Below the pieces are notes generated by a model. The model saw only the letters and a list, made by a program, of their open reading frames with translations, was not told where the DNA came from and ran no database searches. A program made the translations under genes and the position numbers. Of a stretch of DNA of 64,000 nucleotides, positions 12,010 through 24,198 are shown piece by piece. Every line of letters begins with the position of its first letter. The first letter of the stretch is position 1. The stretch is from Paramecium octaurelia. Taxonomy: Eukaryota > Ciliophora > Oligohymenophorea > Peniculida > Parameciidae. The DNA is taken from assembly GCA_905182995.1 (NCBI GenBank), contig CAJJDP010000112.1:318698-382697 (forward strand), written 5' to 3'.

Positions 12010-14060
12010 ATGTCAAAGAATCAGGAGAAACTAAAAAAGGAATTACTGGAATAAGTAAGCAGAGATGTTCAAAGTGCTTAAGACCCTCAAAAGGAAGCAT
12101 TTAAATTGGTTTAGAATGCTAATGAAACCTTTAAATAATTTGAATCTGCCCTCAAAAAGCCATTAGATGATGAGATGCTAAAACAAAGAGGTTCATCCAA
12201 AAAAAATGTCTAGTTTGCAGATACCATAAAAACTTCAGCAGATATAGATCGATCAAAATCAGTTGAAAATAAAAAGGAAGAAAAGCCCATCTTATAACCA
12301 TAAATCAAATCAAATGAAATTAAAGCTATTGTGCCTGAACGTTAGAGTAGAGCGACGAAAAAGGAAGGCAAACCAGAAAAGCCAATTTAAAAGACAAATC
12401 CTAAACAGGAGAAGCCAACAACTGTCATTCCAGAAAAGAAGCCATAATAAAAGGAAAATTAGGACTCAAAGAAAAGCAACTAACCAGATTAATCTCAAAA
12501 ACAATAACCAATATTACCTCAATAGCCAATTCAAGAGAAAGAAAGAGCAAACTAATACTAGAAATAAGTAATATCTGAGAGTGAATCCTCAAGTGGGTAT
12601 GATGATGCCAGAAGAGAGAAAGGCCACACTTGCAGAAAACACTCAAAGGAGAGGGAAATAGCGAATAAGTATGAAGAAATAATAGTGAGAAATTAAGAAT
12701 CCGCTTAATAGTTATAGATGCAATTGAATGAATAGAATATTGAAAAAAGTAAATTAATAACTGAAAATACGAAGCTGACTAGTATTAATGACATGCTTTC
12801 ACAAGAAATAAGAAACTTGAATAAATAGTTGAGTCAGTCAAAAATGCAGATCGAATAATTGGACAAATAATTATACGACTTAAAATAAGCCTCTAGATCT
12901 GAGTTATTGATTGTAAAGGATTAACTTTAAGAGTCTAAATTCCAATGTGCAGAATTAGAGAACAGAAATAATTATCTCAACAAAGCCAAAGATACATTTG
13001 AGTAGAATCTAAAACAGTTTGAATCTGAAGTCGGAAGGTTGCAGAAGATCAATCTTTAACAAACTCAGGCTGCAGCTCAAGACAAGTTGGCTATTTTAGA
13101 GAAGGATGGCACAATCGAAAGATTACAGAAATTGAATCATCAATTGAGTGTTGATCTCAACTAAATAAATACTCTGTATAAGGAAGTCAATGAAAAGCAC
13201 AAGAGTTTATTGGCAGCTTATAATAGTTTAGAGAATCAGAAAATTACCATAGAGAATGATCTAGAGTTTAGAAAGAAGGATCAACAGGAACATTTGAGTA
13301 CTTTAAAAGAAAAGATTTAGAAGCTAACCAATCAAAAGAGTGTATATGATGAAGAATTGGCGAAAATGCAACAACTCACTTAAGATGCTAAGGCTGAAAG
13401 AGATCAATTTAAACTATAATATGAATAAATGAAGGTGTTATGTTCTGAATCTGAGGAGTTGAGGAAGAGATTGAAACTTAGAGAAGTAGAAAACGAGTAA
13501 TTATAATGTGAGAATGATAAGTTGAAATGGAAGGTAAGAAAAGATCCCAATGGCATATTGTCAGATTTAAAAATTATGAAATTGTAAGCAGAAGATCCCA
13601 ATGCAAAAGTATCGATGGAATAATTATCAAAGTTGGATAACCAGGTTAGATAATTATAGGAGGAAAATAACAGGTATCCATTAATTATATATTATGTAGA
13701 TTAACGGCAGAAAATAAGTAGTTATTAAAATAGATTTAATAAACTGAGTTATATGTTTAAGAAGTTAAATCAATGTTTGATAGGGAAAGATCGTTTTTGG
13801 AAGAGAAAGTATTTCACAAAGAGAAAGAAATCAATGAGTTGATTATACGACATCGTCATGAGATGGCTGAAATCGAAAATAAATATCAAGATCTTTAAAA
13901 GAGATAAGAAAATGAAAATAAATAAAGACTAACACACCAAAACTACCAACAATAATCCTATTCCCAATATAATTAAGCTGGTGCAACTTAACAATCAGGC
14001 TCTAAGGTGTCTCCATACAGTGTGCCTTAACTATAAGCAAAAATTAAATCCTACATTTGA
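12010..14060 (+). CDS. Long coiled-coil protein
   Basis: About 674 residues with one 26-nt intron (13674-13699). Residues 1-220 are disordered and Lys/Pro/Gln/Glu-rich (KEGKPEKPIQ, KQEKPTTVIPEKKP). Residues ~230-640 form an almost unbroken heptad coiled coil rich in Gln, Lys and Leu, followed by a short Gln/Tyr/Ser tail. This fits centrosomal, basal-body or tethering coiled coils in general terms; no specific family was identified. The start ATG is the first after the previous stop, and the gene ends 19 bases before the next ATG. Confidence 0.7.
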
Positions 14061-14079
14061 TATCTTAAATAATATTAAT

Positions 14080-15138
14080 ATGATTATTTTTGTCATTTTA
14101 GTTTTCCTGCTTCTATTAAGTTTAGGTTTGATATATTGGGCATGCTACAACTAATCAAATAATTACGGTGCTTAAGAAAAATCTCAGAAGATAGAAGAGG
14201 AAACATGTTAATTGATAGAGAAAACTAAATTGAATCATGATACCTATAAGCTTAAATTTGCTTTCCCGTCTAAAATGAATGATAAAGCAATCAAAGTAGG
14301 ATAGTATATTACTTTACAGTAAAACATTTAAATACTTAGTCATCCAAATGAAGATAAGTTGAATAATAAATACTTTCCAATCAACATAATTGAACAGAAA
14401 GGCAAGTTCGAAATATTGGTTAAGGTCTGGACTGAATTTGAGATAGATAGCCAAAATTAAAGTAAAACTGAGTAAGATAACCAAAATGAGAGTAAAAATG
14501 AATAAGATAACCAAATTGAGAAAGATAACTAAAATAGAAGTAATTTCAATTCTTGGATTGAGAAAATGATTGTAACAAATATTTAATTTTTAAGCCTGGA
14601 GATTCTGCTTTAATAAAAATTCCTTTCGGTTCCTTTTTCTATTTTGGCTATGGAAGAACTTTGATAATTTAAGTACCATTGAGAAGAATGGCGTAGTACA
14701 AAAGAATAGTGATGATTGCTTATGGATAAGGAATAACCCCAATGTACTAAATTATTTAAGCTGTGGCAAATAGAAGTAGTGATAAAACAAAATTGCAATT
14801 GCTTTATGCAAATAAAACTTAAGTAATATGTAATATTCTATCACTTAGCAAGATATATTATTATACAACGAATTGAAGGCTTTTGAAGCTTCAAAAAAAT
14901 TAACATTGCACCTCACTTTGGACAAGGTTAAGTTTTTATTTGATATTATTATTAGCCTCACGCTTCATGGATGCATTCCTCTGGATTTGTTACAAGTTCT
15001 ATGATTTAGAACGCTTTTGGAACCATTGATAAGTACACCTTGGCCTTAGTCTGTGGTCCTCCTAAGATGCGATAGTTGATTGGATAGATTTTTCACGAGT
15101 TGAATGTGGACAGCAAAAATTTTTACATGTTCACTTGA
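14080..15138 (+). CDS. NADH-cytochrome b5 reductase-like flavoprotein
   Basis: About 326 residues after introns 14572-14594, 14823-14848 and 14927-14955. A single N-terminal membrane anchor (MIIFVILVFLLLLSLGLIYW) precedes the catalytic part. The NAD-binding half has MIAYGQGITPMYQII (G-x-G-x-T-P), LQLLYANKT and ALVCGPPKM, typical of the FNR/cytochrome b5 reductase superfamily, which passes electrons from NADH through FAD to cytochrome b5 at the ER or outer mitochondrial membrane. In the FAD half the usual R-x-Y-(S/T) motif is not visible; the equivalent stretch reads NKYFPINIIEQK. An acidic/Gln repeat insert (about residues 130-160) is also unusual. FAD binding may therefore be altered. Confidence 0.85.
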
Positions 15139-15351
15139 GAGAAAGAAGCGAGAATGAGATTATAGTAAATATAAATCACATTTATTTTAATTCTTATAGA
15201 AATTTGATTGCGGAAGTGAGTGGTTTTTAGATAGAGGGGATGAATAAAAGGATGATGCTAAGAGACATTTATATATATATATATTGGATATTATAAATTC
15301 TAAAGTATTCGTTTTTAAGAGTATTATGGTTAGCATTAATATTAATATAAT

Positions 15352-17433
15352 ATGAAGACAATCCTACTTGTATTGTTGAGTGTGTAGATCTTATTAGCAT
15401 AGGATCCTTGGGTAACCCATTATACAGCATTTACATCAGCTGAAATAAATGACTTGGATGGTAATGATTGGAAATTAATAATTAGGCTGGGTTGTAAAGA
15501 AAGCATTTAAAGGGAACACTTTTAGTAAATGCGACAAAGTTAGTTTGGTTGGTGGATATGGAGCCTTTGGTAAAGGAGCAACAGCATTAAAATAATTAGC
15601 ACTTCCACCTCATTATAAATTAAAGATCAATGTTCAGTTATGGAAGTAATATTGATTAAATAACTAAAACAATAGAATTGATAGTTGGGATAACGAAATC
15701 ATGTATGTTTTGGTTGATGGTTTCATTTGGCAAGCAAAATGGCACTATTCTGAAGGAGCTAATTTATGTGGAGCAGCAAATGATTGGAAAGAAGCCTTTT
15801 ATAACATTGAGTTTGAAGTTCCACACAATTCACCAACAGTGAGCATAGTATTGACATCCAATTTGGATGAAGATGCTTTGAATGTAAGGATAATCATATA
15901 TCATTATAATAGGAATCATGGGCATTCAGAGATTTCAAATTATCATTCTAAAGATGTCATCCAGAATGTGCAGTATGTTCAGATAATAAACCAGACAATT
16001 GTTTCTTTTGGACAAACGTAGCTACTAATTGGAATAAGCAAATTTCATTAGAAGGATGGACATTAGACGGAGAAGGAAAGCCTGAAGGAAATGAATGTGC
16101 AGGAGTCCAACTCTTTGGTGGTTATGGAAAATTAGGAAGAAAAGCCAATTTATGGAAGAGATTCACTAATTTACCACCACACTATTAAGTCAAGGTTAAG
16201 GTATAAATGTGGAAGATTGATTCTTGGGATAACGAGTTGTTCTTAATGGAAATTGATGATTAAGAGAAATTCAGATAAGCCTTTGCCTATAATGAAGGAG
16301 TTGACCTCTGTGGTGTTGATACAGGTGCTAAATAAGGAGAAGGATGGGCTGAAAAGATTGTCAACATTGAAATAAATGTCCCTCACAAATTCCCTGAAGT
16401 CAAGGTCTTAATGAAATCTACATTGGATGAACCACCTGAGAATGAATCCTGGGGAGTTAGAGATTTCCAATTATTTGCTGCTCAATGTTTCAAAGGATGC
16501 ACAGGTTGCACTGGGCCAGCTAAATCTGATTGTACTTCATGTGGATAAGGTTTCGATCTTGTCAACGGTGAATGCAAAGAAGGAAGTAATTAAATAGATA
16601 TATAAATTGATTAGTTAAGTGGATGACATTGAACAGATTCTTCTTTAATGATGAATAAGATTTCTAAGGATTGTATGATTGGATTCCATCGAATGTATTC
16701 CAAAATTAAAATCCATTTTCAACTTGTGGACAAAAGAAATTGTTTGGTGGTTATCAAAGATTTGGAGTCAGAGCTAAGGCTGAAAGAAATTTCAATCTTC
16801 CAAAACATTCTAGACTCAGAGTTCAATTCTAATTCTGGAAGATCGACTCATGGGATGACGAAAAGTTCTAAGTGTTCGTTGATGGCAAAGTTGTCTTTGA
16901 AAGATCATTCGGATTCAGTACTCCAGGATAAGCCAAAATCTGTGGAGCTCCTCAAAGCACTTGGATGACTTACTTCTTCAATGTCGATGTCATTATTGAA
17001 CATACTAATCCTACTGCCAATATAGTCTTGAGTTCTACGCTAGATCAAGCTGCTGATGATGAATCATGGGGTTTCAGAGAATTCTAATTACTTTATGAAC
17101 TAAAAGAAGATTGTGTTGAATTGTATACTGAATGCGGATTCAAGGGAACTAAGTATGAGGTCTGTAGAGATACTCCATCACTTGCAAGAGTAATCATCTA
17201 TTTTGATATCTTTATAGGAAAAGATCAGTCAAGTTAAATCTATCAAGATTCCTCCTGGTGTAGTAGTCTAAGGATTTGATGAGGAAGTTTATAAAGGAAA
17301 AACAGTTAAATTCTCATAAAGTTAGGATTGTTTAGAGGAAATCTAATTTTCTTTTATTCAAAAAAAGTTTGAGATTATTCAAGCTGATGACTCTGTTTTG
17401 GCTGCAAATTTAAGACGTATCAGATTTGATTGA
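15352..17433 (+). CDS. Secreted modular protein with beta/gamma-crystallin-like C-terminus
   Basis: About 646 residues after five introns: 15461-15485, 15646-15675, 15884-15912, 16586-16614 and 17190-17217. A signal peptide (MKTILLVLLSVQILLAQ) is followed by three similar modules of ~170-180 residues, each with an LW/FWKIDSWD(N/D)E core, a C-G-x-x pair and a DE(S/A)W(A/G)FR(D/E)F end. Short Cys-rich linkers (CHPECAVCSDNKPDNC; CFKGCTGCTGPAKSDC) resemble furin-type repeats. The last ~95 residues, from CGFKGTKYEVC to IQADDSVL, resemble a beta/gamma-crystallin fold. In Tetrahymena, crystallin-domain proteins are known from secretory granules, so a granule-content or surface role is a reasonable inference. 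The module family itself was not named. Confidence 0.75.
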
Positions 17434-17479
17434 TATAAAATAAACATAATTATTATACAAACCTTTTCGTTAAATTTAG

Positions 17480-18577
17480 ATGAAGCTTTGACTTGATTAC
17501 TCGCATAAAAAGAAGATAATAGAAATAATCAATAAATTCTTTTATAAGTCTCTGAATACAATTATTTTTTTTGGATGTTTTTCAATTTTATTTATAATCG
17601 CGGCTGCTTAAATGCGCAATTTTCAAAACACCATTGATATTAAACTAAATGATCTATCACTTTGTTTAATATCTATGAATTATGATGGCTCTTAATTCAT
17701 TATTCTAAGGTATACACAGTTAATGTATTATCGCAAAGTTGGAAAATCTTATTAGATTTAATAAAATTAGTCAAATTTCATATGTTATTGGGATATATAG
17801 GATTTTATGCTTCATCCATACGAAAACTATTTAGGTGTTGTTCACAGAAAAAGCCATAAAATCTACTACACATTTTATAGATATTCTGGAAAGCATAAAA
17901 AATGGCTTATTCATTACAATAAATGGCTCTTGAATGTTGATAATTCACTTCATTTCCCTTTAAAATTTAGTTTAAATCCCTCCTTAGATTTAATTAACAC
18001 AAACTGCAATTAACCATTACTGGAAGACTTAATTGGAATATATTAATTTTAAGTAAGATAACATGCCAAAAAGTTAAGAAGATATCGAATCTAAGGAGAT
18101 AGAATCAAATATTTTGATTAATAAAGAATTATTCTATCGATATGCCATAAAAAATTAATAGTTTACAAATACTATCATTTTTAACCCTTACATGTATATA
18201 ACGCAAAATGTAACATTTTTGATATTACATTTAACGATCAAGGTTTAGTCTTTATATTTTGTACTAGTGGCTTAATAATTTGGAATCTATAAACTTTAAA
18301 AAAATAATAAATAATCAAATTAGATCCTATTTTAAAAAGTCTAAATAGTTAATTAGAATTGTACTTTTTAATAGGAGCAGTAATATTTTCAACCTCCCAT
18401 TAAACTTATTATTCTCTAAATCTAAATTTAGATGAGAATAAAGAATAAAAAATTGTGAAAGGTTAAAAAGAGTATTAAAATTTTATATCTAATGCAAAAG
18501 GCAATATTTACTTCCTTTTAGAATATCATTAATCGAAAGGCCAATAAAATAAATTAAGAGTATTTGAATAATAATGA
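17480..18577 (+). CDS. Membrane-anchored protein with propeller-like strands; TGA at codon 4
   Basis: From ATG 17480 the frame is M-K-L, then TGA (17489-17491). It is then open for about 360 codons to TGA 18575-18577. Just after the early TGA lie a basic segment and one strong membrane helix (TIIFFGCFSILFIIAAA). The lumenal/outer part has WD-like strands such as GLVFIFCTSGLIIWNL. The frame's composition and length argue that it is translated. Met 17612, just past the membrane helix, is the only other early start and would lose the anchor. Further propeller-like exons may lie at 18611-18936, reached by splicing out 18560-18610 and 18649-18677. Possible explanations are nonsense mutation, sequence error or TGA readthrough. 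Function unknown. Confidence 0.5.
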
Positions 18578-19183
18578 ATTTCATATATATATTTTTAATT
18601 AAGAATTAAGGTTTAATTATTCTAAAATATAGAATAGAGTGTGGTATTGTATGTTGAAGACACAAAAGTGGTTTTAGAAATTTATCCGAGCTTAAAAATA
18701 AATCCAAATATCTTCATAAATATAGAATTTATATTAATACCTTGAAATCATTTAATTATTACCATCTTTCCCAAAATTATGGATAGAGGTGTTTGTATCA
18801 ACAAAATGATACTTTGACTTTAAGCAATTAAAATGGTGTCGCAAATATCTGTGATTTATAATTATACAACATCACTAAAGAAATGAAATAACTAATCAAT
18901 ATATTACAAAGAATAGTAAACACCTGCAAACCCTGAAATATCCAATCACAAAACTTCTGAAAATTCAATAGCAACTAGATATATTATGAAATCCGTTCAT
19001 AATAGGTGCAACCATTCTGATGAAAAAAGCTTATTTATCAAAATGATGACAACTTTGAGAAGGATTCTTATCTCAAAATGAATTAATAGACTTTTGGTTA
19101 AATTTATTATAATAAAAAATGATCCTCCTTAAATTAAACTTGATAGTTGTTTTCTTATTTATATAATTAAATATAACAAAAAT
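18578..19183 (+). other. Probable 3' exons of the upstream gene, unresolved
   Basis: Coding-like stretches continue on + past 18577. The clearest is TLSNQNGVANICDLQLYN, resembling a WD-repeat strand, in a frame reached by removing a 29-nt intron (18649-18677). A second stretch near 18920-19075 (TPANPEISNHKTSENS) is in another frame. I could not join them into one model without guessing. Confidence 0.35.
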
Positions 19184-20269
19184 TCAAAGGATATCCTTAG
19201 AGAAATCTGTGATGATTTGTACATCTTCATCATCTATTATGATAACATTTTGTTCTTTTTTCTAAGATTGTTTCTGTTTTGATGGACCTTTAATTATATT
19301 AGGAAAAAATAATTATTAATTCTAAATTAGCCATGGAGTAGAAATTTGCTGAGCATTATGATTTTTGGAATCCTTCATGGTATAAGTATTTTAGTCATGT
19401 TTTATTGCGAAATCTGAATAGTCATATTTTTATTCTTCATTTAACTTAAGATTTTCAAGAAGACCTTACGTTTTATTTGAATTAGTAAATTAAAGTTTTT
19501 GTTATTCTTCACATTACTGAAATCCCTTTGAGTTTTCATTTAATTCTATTTCTTTCACTTTTAGTTCAGGTATCAATTTCTACTTTTCTTGTGATTTATT
19601 CTTTGATTTAAACCTTTGATGTTATTTTTATTGTCTGAATCTCCTCTTAAATTTTCTTTTTTTTATCTTCAATTTAAGTGTACTTTTTTTATGTGGTTTA
19701 AACTCAATACAATTTTTATTTGGTTAATATACAATCTACGAATCAATGAATTTTGCTTACTTTGCTTAATCCCAGATATTTTTGAAAGATTCTGTAAATT
19801 ATTTTGCTGTTTTGGTATCACTAATTATTGAAATATGCTCAAAGTTATTTGAAAATGCTTAATAGGTCCAATTGGCACTCCCTACCATAGTTAGTTTGCC
19901 ATCAATGACACAAAATTTGCTATGCATTAATCCTTTGGATTCAATCAAAGATACATTCACTTTGAACCCACTCATAACTAATAGTTTGTTGAGAATTATT
20001 TGCTTTCTTTCTTCAAACTCTTCTGAATTTAAATCCATAATTATGTCAACTCTACAACCTTTAGTAGCTAATGAAATCAGTATGTCTATAATAGTTTAAT
20101 GAGTCAATTAGTAAATGCAACCCAAAAATGTTGACTTACATTTTTTCAACTTTCTGCAAAACCTTGAGAAATTGTCCTCATTTGGAAAGAACAAATGTAA
20201 AACGTCAGCTCTAGAATGCTTACTTCTTTCGTGATGCATATTATTATGAAAATTAATATTAAATTCCAT
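19184..20269 (-). CDS. Phospholipase D-like (single HKD) hydrolase
   Basis: About 361 residues, no intron needed. Residues 20-150 form a PLD-superfamily half: ADVLHLFFPNED, GCIYQLTHQTIIDILI, KGCRVDIIMDLNS, and the catalytic MHSKFCVIDGKL, with His116, Lys118 and Asp123 of H-x-K-x4-D followed by VGSANWT. One HKD per chain and this layout match the dimeric PLD6/Zucchini/Nuc class, which acts on cardiolipin or single-stranded nucleic acid. Substrate cannot be told from sequence. The C-terminal 200 residues are basic and then acidic, Gln-rich and probably disordered, ending IIIDDEDVQIITDF. It converges on the gene at 17480. Confidence 0.87.
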
Positions 20270-20398
20270 ATATTTTCAGTTCTAAATACCTAAATTTAAC
20301 AAGGATTTATGATAATGATATTATGAGTATAAAATAATACATGCAATATCTAAGGATGAATAAATTTAATTAAATGAAAAAGAAAATAAATTCGTTAA

Positions 20399-21102
20399 TC
20401 ATATCTTACTAAATTTGTTTGGTCTAAATAATTAGGCATTATCACACGTATCAATTAAATCTTTGAGTTTCCTTTTGAAATCAGATGCATTGTTAATTTT
20501 GGTACTTTAAGTACTAGTAACAATTTTCTCTGGGGATAATGGACTTAAATTAAAAGCTTTGTTTTTCTTACTTTTAAAAGGAAGATAATGATTCTATTTT
20601 TGGCAGAGTGTAATCCGAGATAGTAGTTTTGAGTTTGCTTTTGTCTGAAAAGAAATTGGAATTATAAGGTATCTGGTCTGATCTATAAAAATGAACCAAT
20701 AAAGTACGAAATTTGAGTTTTAAATTTTTAGGACTTTCGTTATTATTGTCTCTGAATTTCTAGAATTTCACTCACATTGTTTAGTTTGGAGACCTTCTGT
20801 ACAACATGATTATATTTATAACTCCACAATTCACAGATCTAACTATTTGTTATCAATTGCAATTACAATTTTTTAACATCGATGATATCATCTTTTGGTT
20901 TTTGAAAAGATCTTTTGAATGGAATTTATCCCGGTTTCAATAGGATGCTTTGTGGAGCAACCTGTTAGACTGGACTCTCTTCTGCTTGAAGCTTTCTAAA
21001 TCTCTTTTTATAAAATGTCCTGTAGGTTTCAACCCTTTCCAGTTCAGGAATGTCTTGAGTATTGTTGGGATTGAATTTAGAGATTGTTAGCTTTTTAGAC
21101 AT
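20399..21102 (-). CDS. Hypothetical basic protein
   Basis: About 216 residues with introns 20683-20707 and 20544-20571; a third in-frame candidate (20752-20775, 24 nt) has no stop and may or may not be spliced. It starts MSKKLTISKFNPNNTQDIPE and is rich in Lys, Gln and Ser; no domain seen. An upstream in-frame Met at 21162 would add a hydrophobic leader (FYNLSKFNYFILHHIL). I prefer 21102, since that leader lies in an AT-rich 5' region. Confidence 0.5.
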
Positions 21103-21272
21103 TAGAATGTGATGCAATATAAAATAATTAAATTTACTCAAATTATAAAATATATTTAACAAAAATAACTATTTGTATTAAATTTAGTAGTGCATTCAAT
21201 CATCTACATTTATGTGATTTGAATGAATAAAAAGTATTCCTAAAACAAAATTTATTAATAATAATATAAAAC

Positions 21273-22025
21273 TCATCTTTTACTGTAGGAACTAGATTTA
21301 ATATGTATTTTATATACTTGTATCTTAAAGTTCCAATGCCTGCTTGTTAGATGATTTAGTTTTTTTTCTCCATCTTCTCAGACTTTTGCTTATTTAATGG
21401 GGGCTTAAGTATTTGATCAATGGTATTCTGTTTTTTGAGTAGAGGCGTCTGATTGTAACTGGAGCATTAAGTAGTAATTTAAGGGGATAGTTAAGAGAAC
21501 CTACCTAAACCACATAAAATACTCCATCTGCATCTTCTTATCAGGACCGAAGCTCCGAGTTAGTCCGTACTTATCAACACTCATTTATTGGCGAAGTTAA
21601 CCTAACATTGTTTTTGGAATGGCAACGATTTCGTATTCATCCATATCCAGTTAATTAAAATCCTATTGCATTCTGAATTGATATTAGTTGTGCTGTTTCT
21701 TTGGATCATCTAAATAATAAGGATGTTCTGTTTTAACATGATTTTATTTAACAACTTAAGAGCCAGCATTAGAAAACTTCTAAGCATAGTTGGTCGAGTT
21801 TCCTTGATTGGGCGATGATTGGATATGGGTGAAAATATGAGATTTGGTTTCCCTTATTCCCTCAGTGTAATGCCCGAGTGTGGGAAGGGTTGGAGAGATT
21901 TCATCCTGTGAAGCCATGTATTGGTTATTTTTTGCAATGGGAATTGAAGGTTTGCTGACCATTCCTATCACTCCATCTTTATTCATCACAGTCATCTTTC
22001 CCTTAAAACGCGATTAAAAATCCAT
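21273..22025 (-). CDS. Hypothetical protein
   Basis: About 226 residues. It begins MDFQSRFKGKMTVMNKDG and includes SPTLPTLGHYTEGIRET and DMDEYEIVAIPKTMLGQ. It needs a 46-nt intron (21459-21504), long for this DNA, and a 26-nt intron (21292-21317). The C-terminus ends GIGTLRYNSYSKR. No family recognised. It diverges from the gene at 22120 with about 95 bases between starts. Confidence 0.5.
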
Positions 22026-22119
22026 TGTATTAATAAAATAATTATAGGATGAAAAAATAATATGGCAATTCATTTATTTTGGACACTTCGATTGTAACTT
22101 AATTTACTTATCCTAGGGA

Positions 22120-23262
22120 ATGAACAACACAATTTACTTGAGTCCCAATACAAAAAATACCATGACAAACAGTTTTACAATGAAAACAGATATATATGAT
22201 CAAAATTTGTAATGCAATCTATTTCTTTTTCTGTCAATTGTACATGGAAATCATCAGTTAAACAAGCTTTTTATTCAGAGATGTGGAAACAAAGATAAGT
22301 TTTTGCAAATGTTTGACACTTTGTAGTACTCTACTTTGCTAACAAAAGTACTTCAGATAGTTAATTAATATTTTACAGAAACATAAGCACAATCTTCTGA
22401 GTAATAACCTAATAGCAATAATAAATCATGGTACTCATCCGATTAAAAATCCACCCAAAAATAAGGAAGCAATGACAAATTCTAATCAATCATAAAGAAA
22501 ATTGTAACAACTGATGTAGATCCTTTGAAATCACTTATTAATAGAGTTCAAGAGCAAAACTAAAGCTAGTATTTATCATCTAGCAAACTCACATCTACTT
22601 CTCAACTTTCGAATAAGCTGAGTGAGAAATTGATGAAAACTAATATACTCAAAGATCAGTTAAAAGAGAAGATCACTAAATTAGCTATGTAGAATAGTTA
22701 AAATTGTTAATATAAATTAATCAAGACTGAATCAGATGCTTAAACTTATCCTACACTTATGAGAGATACTCCAAATTAGACAATCTCCTAAAAAGAACCT
22801 AACTTTCACAAACCAAACAGAATCTCTTTTGGATAACAATAAATGTTTAATAATGTTTTAAATGACGATTAAATTATTGAATAAGAAAATATAGGAAGTA
22901 ATTAATATCCACTTATTGATTCCTCTCCAAAGTTTCTACATCATTAATTTAAAGATCACACCATCCAAACATCAGAAACTAAAGGAAATACCTAACTCCA
23001 AAATGATTATAGCAATGATCACTCCTTGGATTTAACACAGGAAAAATCGAGAAGATTTGAAGGGACGTTTGGTAAAGTAAAAAATAGAAATATTAAAAAC
23101 AGGAAAAAGTCCAATAGTGTTTCTGGTAATCTGTCACCTTAAAGGAGTGACAGATACAATCATGAAATTGTTTCCATCGATTAAATTTAACATAAAAGGA
23201 AAATTAGTATTAATAGTGTAAATAGAAAGTATAATATATTAACTAATGAATAATTGCAATGA
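22120..23262 (+). CDS. Hypothetical Asn/Gln/Lys-rich protein
   Basis: About 380 residues, single exon. The first ~95 residues appear folded and helical (NKLFIQRCGNKDKFLQMFDT...). The rest is low-complexity Asn, Gln, Ser, Lys and Thr with one helical segment near residues 160-200. A conserved-looking stretch RRFEGTFGKVKNRNIKN lies near the C-terminus. Function unknown. TAA and TAG are used heavily as Gln; the gene closes at TGA 23260-23262. Confidence 0.55.
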
Positions 23263-24198
23263 TTAAATATAATAAAATTTTATAACATATTTAAATTTTT
23301 ACTTTATAATTTATTAAACAAAATAAATGTTTAATTGAAACTAACTTTCCATTTTGCTTAAAATTTATGGATCTCATTCGTACAATTATTGTACATTATC
23401 AATTTCTGTAAAAGGTATTGATTTACAATAAAATCAATAATATATGATTATGCACTCATAGATATAGATCAAATAGCAATTATTTAAGTAAATCATAACT
23501 CTAAAGAATTATTATTTTCAGAAATCAAACTATATATATAAATTAGACAAAATGAAAGATTTCTTAAGCAGAATTGAAACTTAATGTGATATTATTCGAA
23601 ATGTATTATTGATTTGCCATGTCTATAATAAATGGAGTTGTTTTTATATAAAACAACAAATCACATAGGTCGAATGTTCATGACATTCTCAAAATCCTAC
23701 TTGTTTATCTCATTTAAAAGTAATTCAAAATGGTTAATTTTTTCTTCATTTAATAACGAATAAGAAAAGAAAGCCAAATATCTTTAAATGCCTGCAATTT
23801 TCTAATTCTTTTACAAAAATACATTGAATTTATGATTTATAAGCAATTAGGGCTATCCATCATTATTATGATTTTATTCTCCATTCTTTGAAATTTTATG
23901 AGGATCTTATCATTCAAGTGTAAATTCTTTGAATAATCAAATTAATGACTAGAGAATTAGAATTGAGGGCTGGGGAAACTTATTGAATACTAAATGAATT
24001 AATAAATGGAAAATGAATTAATGTGTATGAAATGTTAATTAAATATTATCATAATGTTTTCGGTTTAGAAATGTTCCTATTCAATGCTTTAGAATTTAAA
24101 GGTTTAGAAATATTATGAAAAAAAATTAATTATTTTCAAAAAGCATTATTCATTTTCAGAGAGGTCTGCTTTTTATTATATTAAGTTAGTAGCAAGTA
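23263..24198. other. Intergenic, possible degraded exon only
   Basis: About 940 bases. One plus-strand stretch from ATG 23551 (MKDFLSRIETQCDIIRNVLL) looks coding for ~50 codons, then meets TGA with no good splice escape. Nothing else is supported. Confidence 0.45.

Noticed and set aside
15268-15286. AT dinucleotide run as a regulatory element
   Set aside because: Short TA runs are common in this AT-rich DNA; no evidence of function.
16648-16968. A separate 106-residue plus-strand protein
   Set aside because: Shadow frame of the third extracellular module; the true frame keeps the KIDSWDDE core.
17480-19081. TGA as a general Trp codon
   Set aside because: Most genes end cleanly at TGA and most internal TGAs lie in small introns. 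The later TGAs at 18743, 18815 and 18884 disappear if 18649-18677 is an intron. Only three isolated cases remain.
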